64,000 nt of DNA from Clostridia bacterium (GCA_017438865.1 JAFRUN010000044.1:1-64000); one strand, 5' to 3'. Shown: positions 34,581 to 43,524, counted from the first letter of the stretch. Program-made: numbers and translations. The notes: a model not told the origin generated them from the sequence alone.

Positions 34581-36019
34581 CGACGGCGGAACTGATCGGA
34601 CAACTGAACGGCGAAACCGCGGTCGAGGCGCTGTCTGCGCTCTGCGCGACGGCAAAGACCAAACAGGGCAGAGCGGAGATCGAAGCGGCGCTTTCCGATC
34701 GCGCTTTGCTTTCCTCACTGGCGGAAAGCGACCGGCCGAAGGTGCGCAAGAACGCATACCGCCTGATCGGCGCGCTGGAAAACGAGACGTACGTCCCCGT
34801 ACTTATTCGCGCGCTCGAAACCGAAACGACGCTGTTCGCCGTGCCGAGTCTTTTGCTCGCGCTCGGCAAGCTCAACGCAAAGGACGCGCTGCTTTCCTAC
34901 CGCGTGCCGGTTTCGGAATCCGGAGAAACGGACAAGCATATCGCCGAGATCGCGCTGGCATACGAAAAGGCGACGCAGCGGTTTATGACCGTGCCGGAAC
35001 GGACGCTTTTAAAGCTCGCTGCGCCGCGTGAAGTGCTGTGTTTTGCACCGCACGGCTTTGCAAAGGAGCTTTCCGGGGAACTTCGCTCGCTCGGATTTTC
35101 GGGAAAGATCAAAGGCGACGCGGTCTCTCTGTTCACGGATGAAATTGCAAAAATCTATCGCGCAAACTGCATGACGGAAGCGCTGCTGCCGGTCGCGTTC
35201 GACGTGCCGATGGAGCCGAAGGCGATCGCCGCCGCGGCGAAAAACTGTATCGGGACGTATTATCGCATCGAGATCCGCGGATACTTAAAGGACCGGAGCG
35301 GGTTCATCGAGCGTTTGAAAGGGCTTCTGGACGGACACAACAATCCGTCGGCATACGACTGCGAGCTGCGCATCGATTCGCGCAACGATGTCTGCGACCT
35401 CTACTGGAAGCTGTGGAACGTCAAAGACGAACGCTATCCGTGGCGCAAGGGCACACTGCCCGCGTCGATGCAGCCCGCGCTGGCGTACGCGATGAGCCGC
35501 TACGCGCTTTCGCTGACAAAATGTGACCGTCCCGCGGTGTTCGATCCGTTCTGCGGCTCGGGCTCGCTGCTCTTTGCGGCGGAGGCGCAGGCGAACTGCA
35601 AAACGCTGACGGGCGTGGACAAAAGCGGCACGGCGATCGTGACCGCAAGGGAGAACGCAAGGGCAATACAGAGCCGCGCGCGGTTCATCTGCCGCGACAT
35701 TCTGCGGTTCGAGGCGAAAAGCGGCGCGGACCTTGTGATCGGCAATCTCCCGTTCGGCAGCCGCGTGGGTTCGCATCGCGAGAACGAAACGCTGTACGCA
35801 CGTTTTCTGAAGCGCCTTCCGTATTATCTGAACGACGGCGGCGTTGCGGTGCTCTATACCGCGGACGCGAAGCTCCTCGAACGGCTGATCAAGGAAAATC
35901 CGCATCTTTCGCTCCGCGAAAAGCGGCGCACGGCGGCGGGCGGACTTTCTCCGTGGATTTTCACGGTTGACAAAAACGCACAGTCTTCTTATACTGACAG
36001 GAACAAGGAGAGAGAATGA
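34577..36019 (+). CDS. RNA N2-guanine methyltransferase-like protein with N-terminal HEAT-like repeats
   Basis: A 480-aa protein. N-terminal 130 residues have HEAT-like alpha repeats (RPKVRKNAYRLIGALENETYVPVLIRALETE). A middle region contains a THUMP-like beta/alpha part (YRIEIRGYLKDRSGF), and the C-terminal Rossmann methyltransferase has DPFCGSGSLLFAAE and the catalytic NLPFGSR (NPPY-type variant). Related to the UPF0020/Trm14-like group that modifies tRNA or rRNA guanines. The start overlaps murG by four bases (ATGA), so translation is coupled. The HEAT extension is unusual. Confidence 0.85.
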   Translation: MTTAELIGQLNGETAVEALSALCATAKTKQGRAEIEAALSDRALLSSLAESDRPKVRKNAYRLIGALENETYVPVLIRALETETTLFAVPSLLLALGKLNAKDALLSYRVPVSESGETDKHIAEIALAYEKATQRFMTVPERTLLKLAAPREVLCFAPHGFAKELSGELRSLGFSGKIKGDAVSLFTDEIAKIYRANCMTEALLPVAFDVPMEPKAIAAAAKNCIGTYYRIEIRGYLKDRSGFIERLKGLLDGHNNPSAYDCELRIDSRNDVCDLYWKLWNVKDERYPWRKGTLPASMQPALAYAMSRYALSLTKCDRPAVFDPFCGSGSLLFAAEAQANCKTLTGVDKSGTAIVTARENARAIQSRARFICRDILRFEAKSGADLVIGNLPFGSRVGSHRENETLYARFLKRLPYYLNDGGVAVLYTADAKLLERLIKENPHLSLREKRRTAAGGLSPWIFTVDKNAQSSYTDRNKERE

Positions 36020-36020
36020 T

Positions 36021-37973
36021 ATGAGACAGAAGTATTACATGACGACGGCGATCGCCTATGCGTCCGGGAAACCGCACATCGGCAACACCTACGAGGCGAT
36101 CCTTGCGGACAGCATCGCGCGGTTCAAGCGCTACGAGGGCTACGACGTCTATCTGCAGACCGGCACGGACGAGCACGGTCAGAAGATCGAGGAAAAGGCG
36201 AAGAACGCGGGACAGACGCCGAAGGAATACGTCGACCGCGTCGCCGGCGAGATCAAGCGCATCTGGGATCTCATGGGCACGTCCTACGACCGCTTCATCC
36301 GCACGACCGACGACGACCACGTCGCGCAGGTGCAGAAGATCTTCAAATATATGTACGACAAGGGCGATATCTATAAAGGATATTACGAGGGTATGTACTG
36401 CCTGCCCTGCGAGTCGTTCTTCACGCCCTCGCAGCTTGTGGACGGCAAGTGCCCCGACTGCGGCGGGAAGGTGCAGCCCGCAAAGGAGGAGGCGTACTTC
36501 TTCAAGATGAGCAAGTACGCGCCGAAACTCATCGACTACATCAACACGCATCCCGATTTCATCAAGCCCGTTTCGCGCAGAAACGAGATGATGAACAACT
36601 TCCTGCTGCCCGGGCTTCAGGACCTTTGCGTATCGCGCACGTCGTTTTCGTGGGGCATTCCGGTCGACTTCGATCCGAAGCATGTGGTCTACGTCTGGCT
36701 GGACGCGCTTGCAAACTACATCACCTGCATCGGCTACGACTGCGGCGGCGAATCGACGGAGCAGTTCAAAAAGCTCTGGCCCGCGGACGTGCACATCATC
36801 GGCAAGGACATCATCCGTTTCCATACGATCTACTGGCCGATCTTTCTGATGTCGCTGGACATCCCGCTGCCGAAGACCGTGTTCGGGCATCCGTGGCTTC
36901 TGCAGGGTGAGGGCAAGATGAGCAAATCGAAGGGCAACGTGATGTATGCCGACGATCTCGCGGATCTGTTCGGCGTCGATGCGGTGCGCTATTATGTGCT
37001 CAGGGAGATGCCGTTCGACAACGACGGTTCGATCACATGGGACAACCTCATTGAGCGGCTCAACGCGGACCTCGCGAACACGCTCGGCAACCTCGTGAAC
37101 CGCACGGTCGCCATGAGCAATAAATACTTCGGCGGGACCGTGAAGCGCACCGGCGCCGCGGAACCGGTCGACGCGGAGCTCAAGGCGGTCGCAGCCGGCG
37201 CGGCGGAGCGTGTGCGGAAGGCGACGGACGATTTCCGGATCGCGGACGCGCTCGAGGAGATCTTCAATATCTTCCGCCGCAGCAACAAGTACATCGACGA
37301 GACCGCGCCCTGGGTTCTTGCGAAGGATCCCGAAAAGGCGGACCGTCTTTCGGAAGTGCTCTATAACCTGATCGAAAGCATCTCGATCGGCGCAAACCTG
37401 CTCGCTCCGTTTCTTCCCGCAACGGGAGAGAAGATCCTCGCGCAGATCGGCACGGAACCGCGCGCGCTCGAAACGCTCGATTCGTTCGGACTGTATCCCG
37501 CGGCGGGCGGCAAGGTTGCGGAAAAGCCGGAGATCCTCTTTGCGCGGCTCGATCCGAAGGTCGTGATGGAAAAGGTCGAAGCGCTGCAGAACGCGCAGAA
37601 AGCCGCGGCGCAGCCGCAGGGACCGGCGCTTCCGCCGATCAAGGACGAGATCACCTACGACGAGTTTCAAAAGCTCGATCTGCGCCTTGCAAAGGTCGTC
37701 GCCTGCGAGGAGGTCAAACGCTCGAAAAAGCTCCTGAAGCTGACCGTCTCTCTGGGGACGGAGGAGCGCACGGTCGTTTCCGGCATCAAGAGCTGGTACA
37801 AGCCCGAAGACCTTATCGGCAAGACGGTCGTGCTGGTCGCGAACCTCAAGCCCGTCACGCTCTGCGGCGTGGAAAGCCACGGCATGATCCTGTGCGCATC
37901 CGATCCGGAAGATAAGGAGCTTGCGTTCCTTACGCCCGAAAAGGCGCTGCCCGCGGGCTGGGTGGTGCGCTGA
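36021..37973 (+). CDS. metG: Methionyl-tRNA synthetase
   Basis: A 650-aa class I synthetase. The HIGH-like motif is HIGN (residues 19-22), the KMSKS motif KMSKS is about residue 300, and the insert carries four Cys (CLPC...CPDC) that can bind zinc. A C-terminal tRNA-binding (Arc1p-like OB) domain is fused, as in Gram-positives. The ATG at 36021 has GGAG ten bases upstream; an in-frame extension lies within the previous gene. No T-box leader is visible: metG lies one base after the methyltransferase gene and is read from upstream. Confidence 0.97.
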   Translation: MRQKYYMTTAIAYASGKPHIGNTYEAILADSIARFKRYEGYDVYLQTGTDEHGQKIEEKAKNAGQTPKEYVDRVAGEIKRIWDLMGTSYDRFIRTTDDDHVAQVQKIFKYMYDKGDIYKGYYEGMYCLPCESFFTPSQLVDGKCPDCGGKVQPAKEEAYFFKMSKYAPKLIDYINTHPDFIKPVSRRNEMMNNFLLPGLQDLCVSRTSFSWGIPVDFDPKHVVYVWLDALANYITCIGYDCGGESTEQFKKLWPADVHIIGKDIIRFHTIYWPIFLMSLDIPLPKTVFGHPWLLQGEGKMSKSKGNVMYADDLADLFGVDAVRYYVLREMPFDNDGSITWDNLIERLNADLANTLGNLVNRTVAMSNKYFGGTVKRTGAAEPVDAELKAVAAGAAERVRKATDDFRIADALEEIFNIFRRSNKYIDETAPWVLAKDPEKADRLSEVLYNLIESISIGANLLAPFLPATGEKILAQIGTEPRALETLDSFGLYPAAGGKVAEKPEILFARLDPKVVMEKVEALQNAQKAAAQPQGPALPPIKDEITYDEFQKLDLRLAKVVACEEVKRSKKLLKLTVSLGTEERTVVSGIKSWYKPEDLIGKTVVLVANLKPVTLCGVESHGMILCASDPEDKELAFLTPEKALPAGWVVR

Positions 37974-38740
37974 TGCGGCTGTTCGATACCCACGCGCACA
38001 TCCTCGACGAACAGTTCGACGCGGATCGCGACGCGCTGATCGCGTCGCTGCCGGAAGCGGGGATCGTGCACGTCATGGAAGCGTGCTGCGACGAAGCGGA
38101 GATCGACCGCGTGGTCGCGCTTGTCGAACGCGTTCCGTTCTTTTTCGGCAGCGCGGGCGTGCATCCGCATTCCGCGGACGAATTCCGTCCCGAAACGCTT
38201 GAGCACATCAGGACGGCGCTTACGCACGAGCGTATGCTTGCGATCGGCGAGATCGGGCTCGATTACCACTACGATTTCTCCCCGCGCGGCGTACAGCGCG
38301 ACTGCTTCGACGCGCAGCTTGCGCTGGCGGCGGAGCTTCATGCGCCGGTCATCATCCACGACCGCGAGGCGCACGGCGATACGATGGACCTTCTGCGGCA
38401 ATACCGCGGAAAGCTCTCGGGCGTGATGCACTGCTTTTCGGCAAGCTGGGAGATCGCGAAGGAATGCATCGATCTCGGTCTGTATGTGGCGTTCGGCGGC
38501 GCACTGACGTTCAAAAACGCGGTCAATCAATGGGCGATCGCGGCGAAGCTGCCGCAGGACCGGCTTCTCATCGAAACCGACTGTCCGTATATGACGCCGG
38601 TGCCGTTCCGCGGTACGCGCAACGATCCGACGCGCATCGTTCTGACGCTCCGGAAACTCGCCGGGCTGCGCGAAACGGATCCGGAAACGCTTGCCGAAGC
38701 GCTGTTTGAAAACAGCTTCCGCGCGTTCGGGATCAGATAA
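37973..38740 (+). CDS. tatD: TatD family hydrolase (metal-dependent deoxyribonuclease)
   Basis: A 255-aa TIM-barrel amidohydrolase with metal ligands H7 and H9 in FDTHAHI, EIGLDYHYDF, VIIHDREAH, HCFSAS and the C-terminal IETDCPYM. Full length. It overlaps metG by one base (TGATG), a common metG-tatD arrangement in Firmicutes. Cytosolic; involved in DNA degradation or repair in model species. The cluster ends with a terminator eight bases further on. Confidence 0.95.
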   Translation: MRLFDTHAHILDEQFDADRDALIASLPEAGIVHVMEACCDEAEIDRVVALVERVPFFFGSAGVHPHSADEFRPETLEHIRTALTHERMLAIGEIGLDYHYDFSPRGVQRDCFDAQLALAAELHAPVIIHDREAHGDTMDLLRQYRGKLSGVMHCFSASWEIAKECIDLGLYVAFGGALTFKNAVNQWAIAAKLPQDRLLIETDCPYMTPVPFRGTRNDPTRIVLTLRKLAGLRETDPETLAEALFENSFRAFGIR

Positions 38741-38748
38741 AGCAAATC

Positions 38749-38777
38749 AAAAGGACTGCCTGCCGGCAGTCCTTTTT
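38749..38777. terminator. Bidirectional terminator between tatD and the VanW-type gene
   Basis: AAAAGGACTGCC-TGCC-GGCAGTCCTTTTT with A and T runs on either side. Confidence 0.88.
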
Positions 38778-38788
38778 CATGCGGTTTC

Positions 38789-40648
38789 TTATTCGCCGCC
38801 GTCGCCCGGCGGATCGGCGGGCTTGGGCGTCGCCGTCGGCTTCGGCGTTTTGGTCGGTTTCGGCGTCTTGGTCGGGACGGGCGTTACCACGGCGGTGCCG
38901 ACCTTGTAGATCGGATAGATCGGCTTATAGATCGTTTCCTCGGTGCGGACGGTCTTAACGAGTTTTCCGTCCTTGTACTTGTCGACGTATGTCTTGACGC
39001 GGTAGCCGTTGTGCGGCGTGTTCAGAAGGATGCGCTTCGCGGTCGACAGCATTGTTTTGTCATACTCGAACTGGTATTTGCTCTCATCCTCGTATGACGT
39101 CATTTCAAGGATCTCGTTGCGCACGCGATACTCGACGCCCGGCTCCTTCTGCCCGTAGATCTCCACGTTGATGTTCTTGCGCCGGCTGTTGTTCTTCGTG
39201 ATGTATACGAACATATAGATCGTATGATCGGTATCGTTCTTGAACGTGAAATCGATATGTCCGTAGTCCACCGTGGCGTCGAAGCCCAGACCGTCCTCAA
39301 ACTTTTTGGTCACATAATCGGACGGAATGCTGTGCCCTGTGCGCTTGATGTTGGTGAGACCGGCGCGCAGGACTGCGTTGAAGATCGTCGTGCTGACCTG
39401 GCACACGCCGCCGCCGGGTTCCGGACGGTAACCCTTCTGATAGACCGCGTTTGCAAGCGCCCAGCCCTTCTTTTCGGTGCGGTTGCCGGTGGTCTTGTTG
39501 AAATCGAACGTCTTGCCGGGCTTCAATTCCACGACCTGCATCATGCCGACCGCTTTCGAGATATTCGTGTCGCGCGCTCTCGACATGGCGTCGGATTCCG
39601 GATTCTTGGAGGAATCCTTGAAGGAATAGTTGGTCTGATAGCTTCCGAGCTTTGTCAGCTGATCCCTGAGCGCCTGCGTTGTGATCTCCGGTTCGGACAC
39701 CGCGACCGACGGCGTCAGCGACGCGGTCAGGTCGCCGGATGCAATCGCTTCGTCGACCTGCCGCTCCAGCGCGTCAAAGTCGATCTTCGCGCCGTTCACG
39801 CCCTCCGTGAAGCTCCAGTACGGCTGATAATAGACGACGTCGTCGATCTTGTGCGTCTTGTACTTGACCGTTGCGCTCGCGTTGACCGCATGGTTCGGGA
39901 TCTTCTCGTTCAGGGTATACAGCGCGTTTCTTAATAGCTCGCTGTCGAAGGTCAGCGGGATCGGGATCTCCGTTTCCGTGCCGCGCGCCGCGCTTTCCAG
40001 CGCCGCCTCGAGCACGGCCTCGTCGTAACCGAGACCGATCGTTTCGGCGTTCAGGGCGAGCGGTTCATAGCTTTCGTAGGAAACCGTGATGTCGAGCGAA
40101 TTCTGTTTTTCCGAAAGCGCGGCCTTCACGCGTTCCCGCGCGTCGCGCACCGAAAGATTGCGCACGTTTACGCCCGCGATCGTCGCGCTGTGCGAGATCA
40201 CGGTATTGTCGGTGACCGGGATCTGGGTGGGTTCGGGCGACGAAACGGCGTTCGGATCGTCGGGCAGATTCGGATCGGGCTTCGCTTTTCCGCAGTTTCC
40301 GGAAAGGACGATCGCCGTGATCAGCACGCCGACGGCAAAGACCAGAAAACAAACGGCGATCAGCAGCAGACGGGCGTTCTTTTTCTTTCTGCGCCTGCGC
40401 TTTCTCGGCGGCTGTGAGCCGCTTGTACCGCGCTTCTGCGTCGAAGCCGTACTGCGCTTCGGCGCCGACGCCGTACTGCGCGCGGAAGAAGCCGACGCGC
40501 TGCGGGCTGCCGCCTTGCGCTCGGCGGAAAAGCGCAGCGTACCGTTCGCCGCGGATAGGGGATCCTCGGCTCTGCGGGACGTCGGAACGGGCGCTGAAGC
40601 GGTATTCGGTTGCGGACGGGCGGAGCCCGTGTTTGCGATCGTTGTCAT
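38789..40648 (-). CDS. VanW family protein with PG-binding_4-like domain
   Basis: A 619-aa membrane protein. Cytosolic Ala/Ser/Arg-rich N-terminus ending in a basic KRRRRKKK cluster, one transmembrane helix (about 93-115), a peptidoglycan-binding_4-like domain, then the VanW domain with GGGVCQVSTTIFNAVLRAG and YGHIDFTFKNDTDH, and a C-terminal PTKTPKPT tail. YoaR/VanW proteins are envelope-associated; the function is poorly defined. The predicted +1 lies on the A of the start codon or one base before it (TTGAGA-17-TATAAT, eight bases to ATG), so it is probably leaderless or nearly so. Confidence 0.87.
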   Translation of the reverse strand: MTTIANTGSARPQPNTASAPVPTSRRAEDPLSAANGTLRFSAERKAAARSASASSARSTASAPKRSTASTQKRGTSGSQPPRKRRRRKKKNARLLLIAVCFLVFAVGVLITAIVLSGNCGKAKPDPNLPDDPNAVSSPEPTQIPVTDNTVISHSATIAGVNVRNLSVRDARERVKAALSEKQNSLDITVSYESYEPLALNAETIGLGYDEAVLEAALESAARGTETEIPIPLTFDSELLRNALYTLNEKIPNHAVNASATVKYKTHKIDDVVYYQPYWSFTEGVNGAKIDFDALERQVDEAIASGDLTASLTPSVAVSEPEITTQALRDQLTKLGSYQTNYSFKDSSKNPESDAMSRARDTNISKAVGMMQVVELKPGKTFDFNKTTGNRTEKKGWALANAVYQKGYRPEPGGGVCQVSTTIFNAVLRAGLTNIKRTGHSIPSDYVTKKFEDGLGFDATVDYGHIDFTFKNDTDHTIYMFVYITKNNSRRKNINVEIYGQKEPGVEYRVRNEILEMTSYEDESKYQFEYDKTMLSTAKRILLNTPHNGYRVKTYVDKYKDGKLVKTVRTEETIYKPIYPIYKVGTAVVTPVPTKTPKPTKTPKPTATPKPADPPGDGGE

Positions 40649-40656
40649 GATACCGT

Positions 40657-40685
40657 ATTATAACAAGGTACAAACTGTTTCTCAA
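40657..40685 (-). promoter_or_regulatory. Promoter of the VanW-type gene, leaderless geometry
   Basis: On the minus strand TTGAGA, 17 bp, TATAAT; eight bases separate the -10 from the ATG. Confidence 0.7.
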
Positions 40686-40712
40686 TAGATTTTCGCTTTG
40701 TTTTTGTAAATT

Positions 40713-40741
40713 TTGCATTTTATACGAATCTGTGTTACAAT
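40713..40741 (+). promoter_or_regulatory. Promoter of trmL
   Basis: TTGCAT, 17 bp, TACAAT, 27 bases before the start; divergent from the VanW-type promoter. Confidence 0.75.
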
Positions 40742-40768
40742 GCGGGCATTGAGACCGGAGGTGAGAGA

Positions 40769-41230
40769 ATGCTTCATATTGTGTTGGTGGAACCGGAAAT
40801 CCCGAGCAATACGGGCAATATTTCGCGCACCTGCGCGGTCACGGGCGCGGCGCTTCACCTTGTGCGGCCGCTCGGTTTTTCGACCGACGACAAGAGCTTG
40901 AAGCGTGCGGGACTCGACTACTGGCATTCGCTGACGCTGTTCTATCACGATGCGATCGAGGAGGTCTGGGCCGAGTATCCCGACGCGCGGTTTTTCTACT
41001 GCAGCACGCACGCAGAGAACCGTTATGACGAGGTGCAATTCCGCGACGGCGACTTTCTCGTCTTCGGCAAGGAGACGGCGGGGCTTCCGAAGCCGCTTCT
41101 TCAGGCGCACGCGTCTGAGGCGATCCGCATCCCGATGGGCGACGGACAGCGCTCGCTGAATCTTTCTAACGCAGTCGCGATCGTCGTCTACGAAGCGCTT
41201 CGCCAGAACGATTTCTTCGGCATGCGGTAA
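40769..41230 (+). CDS. trmL: tRNA (cytidine/uridine-34-2'-O)-methyltransferase TrmL
   Basis: A 153-aa SPOUT methyltransferase. Family motifs: PEIPSNTGNISRTCAVTG at the N-terminus, FGKETAGLP and SLNLSNAVAIVVYEALRQ with the trefoil knot. Methylates the wobble nucleotide of leucine tRNAs. GGAGGTGAGA lies close before the ATG. Single gene, with rpmB following from its own promoter. Confidence 0.95.
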   Translation: MLHIVLVEPEIPSNTGNISRTCAVTGAALHLVRPLGFSTDDKSLKRAGLDYWHSLTLFYHDAIEEVWAEYPDARFFYCSTHAENRYDEVQFRDGDFLVFGKETAGLPKPLLQAHASEAIRIPMGDGQRSLNLSNAVAIVVYEALRQNDFFGMR

Positions 41231-41311
41231 AATCCTGTCCGGAAAATGCCTCACGGACTTGAAAAATCGTAAGATTCGCAGAAAAAAAGTCCGATTTTGA
41301 AAAAATAATGC

Positions 41312-41340
41312 TTGCATTGTTGAAAACCTTGTGGTAGTAT
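41312..41340 (+). promoter_or_regulatory. Promoter of rpmB
   Basis: TTGCAT, 17 bp, TAGTAT, 35 bases before the ATG. The preceding 80 bases of the gap hold no other feature I can support. Confidence 0.7.
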
Positions 41341-41375
41341 TGCAATGTTCGAGTTTTAGCAAGGAGGTGGACTGA

Positions 41376-41567
41376 ATGGGTAAGTTCTGTGAAGTCTGCA
41401 AGAAAGGAACCATGTCCGGCAATCTGGTCAGCCATTCCAATCGCAAGACCAAGCGCAGCTGGGCGCCGAATATTCAGACCGTGCATGTCGTCGTTGACGG
41501 ACGCGTTCAGAAGATGAGCGTCTGCACGCGCTGCCTGCGTTCCGGCAAGGTCGCAAGAAGCAACTGA
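41376..41567 (+). CDS. rpmB: Ribosomal protein bL28 (zinc-type)
   Basis: A 63-aa ribosomal protein of the 50S subunit. It has two CxxC pairs (FCEVCKK and VCTRCLR), so it is the zinc-binding form, and the family pattern GNLVSHSNRKTKRSW. A consensus AAGGAGGTGG lies five to ten bases before the ATG. Monocistronic with promoter and terminator. Confidence 0.97.
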   Translation: MGKFCEVCKKGTMSGNLVSHSNRKTKRSWAPNIQTVHVVVDGRVQKMSVCTRCLRSGKVARSN

Positions 41568-41585
41568 GCAATCCTTGAGTAAAAG

Positions 41586-41614
41586 CAAAAGCCACCAGAT
41601 TCCGGTGGCTTTTT
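41586..41614 (+). terminator. Terminator of rpmB
   Basis: AAAAGCCACC-AGATT-CCGGTGGCTTTTTG, about 20 bases after the rpmB stop codon. Confidence 0.87.
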
Positions 41615-41628
41615 GTCGCAGAAAAGAT

Positions 41629-42372
41629 ATGATCGTCACAAGCAGAAGCAACGAGCGCATCAAAGCGGCGCGGGCATTACAGGACGCGAAAGCGCGGAAA
41701 GAGACCGGTCTGCATCTCATTGAGGGGGACAAGCTGGTGTTTGACGCGGCGGCGTCCGGCGCACGCATTCGGACCGTATTTGCAAAGGAAGGCGCTGACA
41801 CGCCCGACGGGATCGAAACGGTGTTCGTCAGCGACGACGTGATGGACGCGCTGTGCGCCGCAAAGACGCCGCAGAATCTATGCGCGGTCGTCGAAACGCC
41901 GGACTGCGCCTGCCCGGAAACGTATCCCGACGGACTGATCGTCGCGCTTGATCGGCTGCAGGATCCCGGGAACCTCGGCACGATCCTGCGTACCGCCGAC
42001 GCGCTGGGCGCGGGCGGCGTCCTTCTGAGCCCGGATTCCGCCGATCCGTTTTCACCGAAAGCGCTGCGGGCGGCGATGGGCTCGACCTATCATCTGCCGG
42101 TGTTTGTCGGCGAATTGGGAACGGAACTGCCGCGGCTCAAGGCGCAGGGATTCGTCTGCGTCTGCGGACATCTCTCCGGAAGCGAAACGCTGCCGGCGAT
42201 CGGCAGACGCACGGCGCTGATCGTCGGAAACGAGGGGCGGGGCGTGTCGGAGGAAACGGCGGCGCAATGCACGCTCTACCGCATGCCGATGCGCGGACGC
42301 GCCGAATCGCTGAACGCCGCGGTGTTTGCAGCGCTGATGATGCAAACGATCCTGAATCGTATGCCGGAATAA
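41629..42372 (+). CDS. TrmH/SpoU-family RNA 2'-O-methyltransferase
   Basis: A 247-aa SPOUT enzyme: an N-terminal SpoU substrate-binding domain (RSNERIKAARALQDAKARKETGLHLIEG) and a SPOUT domain with DPGNLGTILRTADALGAGGVLL, NEGRGVSEE and PMRGRAESLNAA. Related to RlmB/TsnR-like rRNA methyltransferases; the target nucleotide cannot be assigned. The ATG at 41629 begins the conserved part but has only a weak ribosome site; the upstream frame runs through the rpmB terminator and is unlikely. The next gene's ribosome site overlaps its stop. Confidence 0.9.
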   Translation: MIVTSRSNERIKAARALQDAKARKETGLHLIEGDKLVFDAAASGARIRTVFAKEGADTPDGIETVFVSDDVMDALCAAKTPQNLCAVVETPDCACPETYPDGLIVALDRLQDPGNLGTILRTADALGAGGVLLSPDSADPFSPKALRAAMGSTYHLPVFVGELGTELPRLKAQGFVCVCGHLSGSETLPAIGRRTALIVGNEGRGVSEETAAQCTLYRMPMRGRAESLNAAVFAALMMQTILNRMPE

Positions 42373-42383
42373 AGGAGTTTTTT

Positions 42384-43484
42384 ATGGAACAGGCAAATCA
42401 GATCCATACCATCGTGATCACGGGCGGTCCCTGCGCGGGCAAAACGACCGCGATGAGCTGGCTGCAGAACGCGCTGACCGACGCGGGCTACGCCGTCATG
42501 TTCATTCCGGAGACCTGCACCGATCTCAACAACAGCGGCGTCACCGCGCGTGCATCGAAGACGAACTTCGATTTTCAGCGCGTGCAGGTGAAATACCAGC
42601 TTCTGCGCGAGCAGGTTTACCGTCAGGCGGCGGAGGCGAGCGCCTCGAAGGAGGTCGTGATCGTCTGCGACCGCGGCTCGATGGACGACAAGCCCTATAT
42701 GACGGCGGAAGAGTTCGCCGCGATCCTGAAGGAGCTCGGTCAGAACGAGGTCGCGTTCCGCGACAAGTATGACGCCGTGTTTCATATGGTGACCGCAGCG
42801 AAGGGCGCGGAGGCGTTCTATACGACCGACAACAACACCGCGCGTGTCGAAACGCTCGAGGAAGCGATCGAGCTCGACGCAAAAACGCTCGCCGCGTGGG
42901 CGGGGCATCCGCATCTCCGCATCATCGACAACTCGACCGACTTCAACGGCAAGCTCGTCCGGCTTCTCCGCGAGGTCATGACGGCGCTCGGCAAGCCCGC
43001 GCCGTTCGAGCATGCAAGGCGGTTCCTCATCGACATGCCGGATCGCGCATGGCTCGAAAACCATCCCGCGTGCCGCCGCGTCGAGATCATCCAGACGTAT
43101 CTTACCGACGTGCAGGGCGAGAAGCGCCGCATCTGCATGCGCGGCAGCGACGGGAGCTATATCTATTACATGACGACGCATTGCACCGGCACGGACGGCA
43201 GCCGGATCGAGACCGAAAAGCGGCTCTCGCTCGACGATTATCAGCAGCTGATGATGGAAGCCGATCCGATGTGCATGCCGATCCGCAAGACGCGCTACTG
43301 TCTGATGGACGACGCGCACGCGTTCGAGGTCGATTTCTATCCGGCATGGCAGGACAAGGCGATGCTGCAGGTCGAACTGAACGATCCGGAGGCGGACGTG
43401 CATATCCCGGAAAACTTCCGCGTGAAGCGCGAAGTCACCGACGATCCGGACTACCAGAACTACGCGATGGCACGGATCCGGTAA
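42384..43484 (+). CDS. AAA_28-type NTPase fused to a CYTH domain
   Basis: A 366-aa fusion. The N-terminal 180 residues are a NadR-like P-loop NTPase: Walker A GGPCAGKTTA (15-24) and a CDRGSMDDKPYM segment typical of this kinase-like class. The C-terminal 150 residues form a CYTH (triphosphate tunnel) domain, with RVEIIQTYL, RRICMRG, RIETEKRLS, RKTRYCL, FEVDFY and LQVELN as the alternating acidic/basic strands. CYTH enzymes hydrolyse triphosphates or cyclise ATP. The combined role is unknown; nucleotide or triphosphate metabolism is likely. AAAGGAG is six bases before the ATG. Confidence 0.85.
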   Translation: MEQANQIHTIVITGGPCAGKTTAMSWLQNALTDAGYAVMFIPETCTDLNNSGVTARASKTNFDFQRVQVKYQLLREQVYRQAAEASASKEVVIVCDRGSMDDKPYMTAEEFAAILKELGQNEVAFRDKYDAVFHMVTAAKGAEAFYTTDNNTARVETLEEAIELDAKTLAAWAGHPHLRIIDNSTDFNGKLVRLLREVMTALGKPAPFEHARRFLIDMPDRAWLENHPACRRVEIIQTYLTDVQGEKRRICMRGSDGSYIYYMTTHCTGTDGSRIETEKRLSLDDYQQLMMEADPMCMPIRKTRYCLMDDAHAFEVDFYPAWQDKAMLQVELNDPEADVHIPENFRVKREVTDDPDYQNYAMARIR

Positions 43485-43494
43485 GGAACCGATC

Positions 43495-43524
43495 AAAAAA
43501 GATCGCCTGCGGGCGATCTTTTTG
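43495..43524. terminator. Bidirectional terminator
   Basis: AAAAAAGATCGCC-TGC-GGGCGATCTTTTT between the AAA-CYTH gene and the LysR gene. Confidence 0.86.

Noticed and set aside
36000-36021. T-box or riboswitch before metG
   Set aside because: metG starts one base after the previous gene; there is no room for a leader and no T-box sequence.
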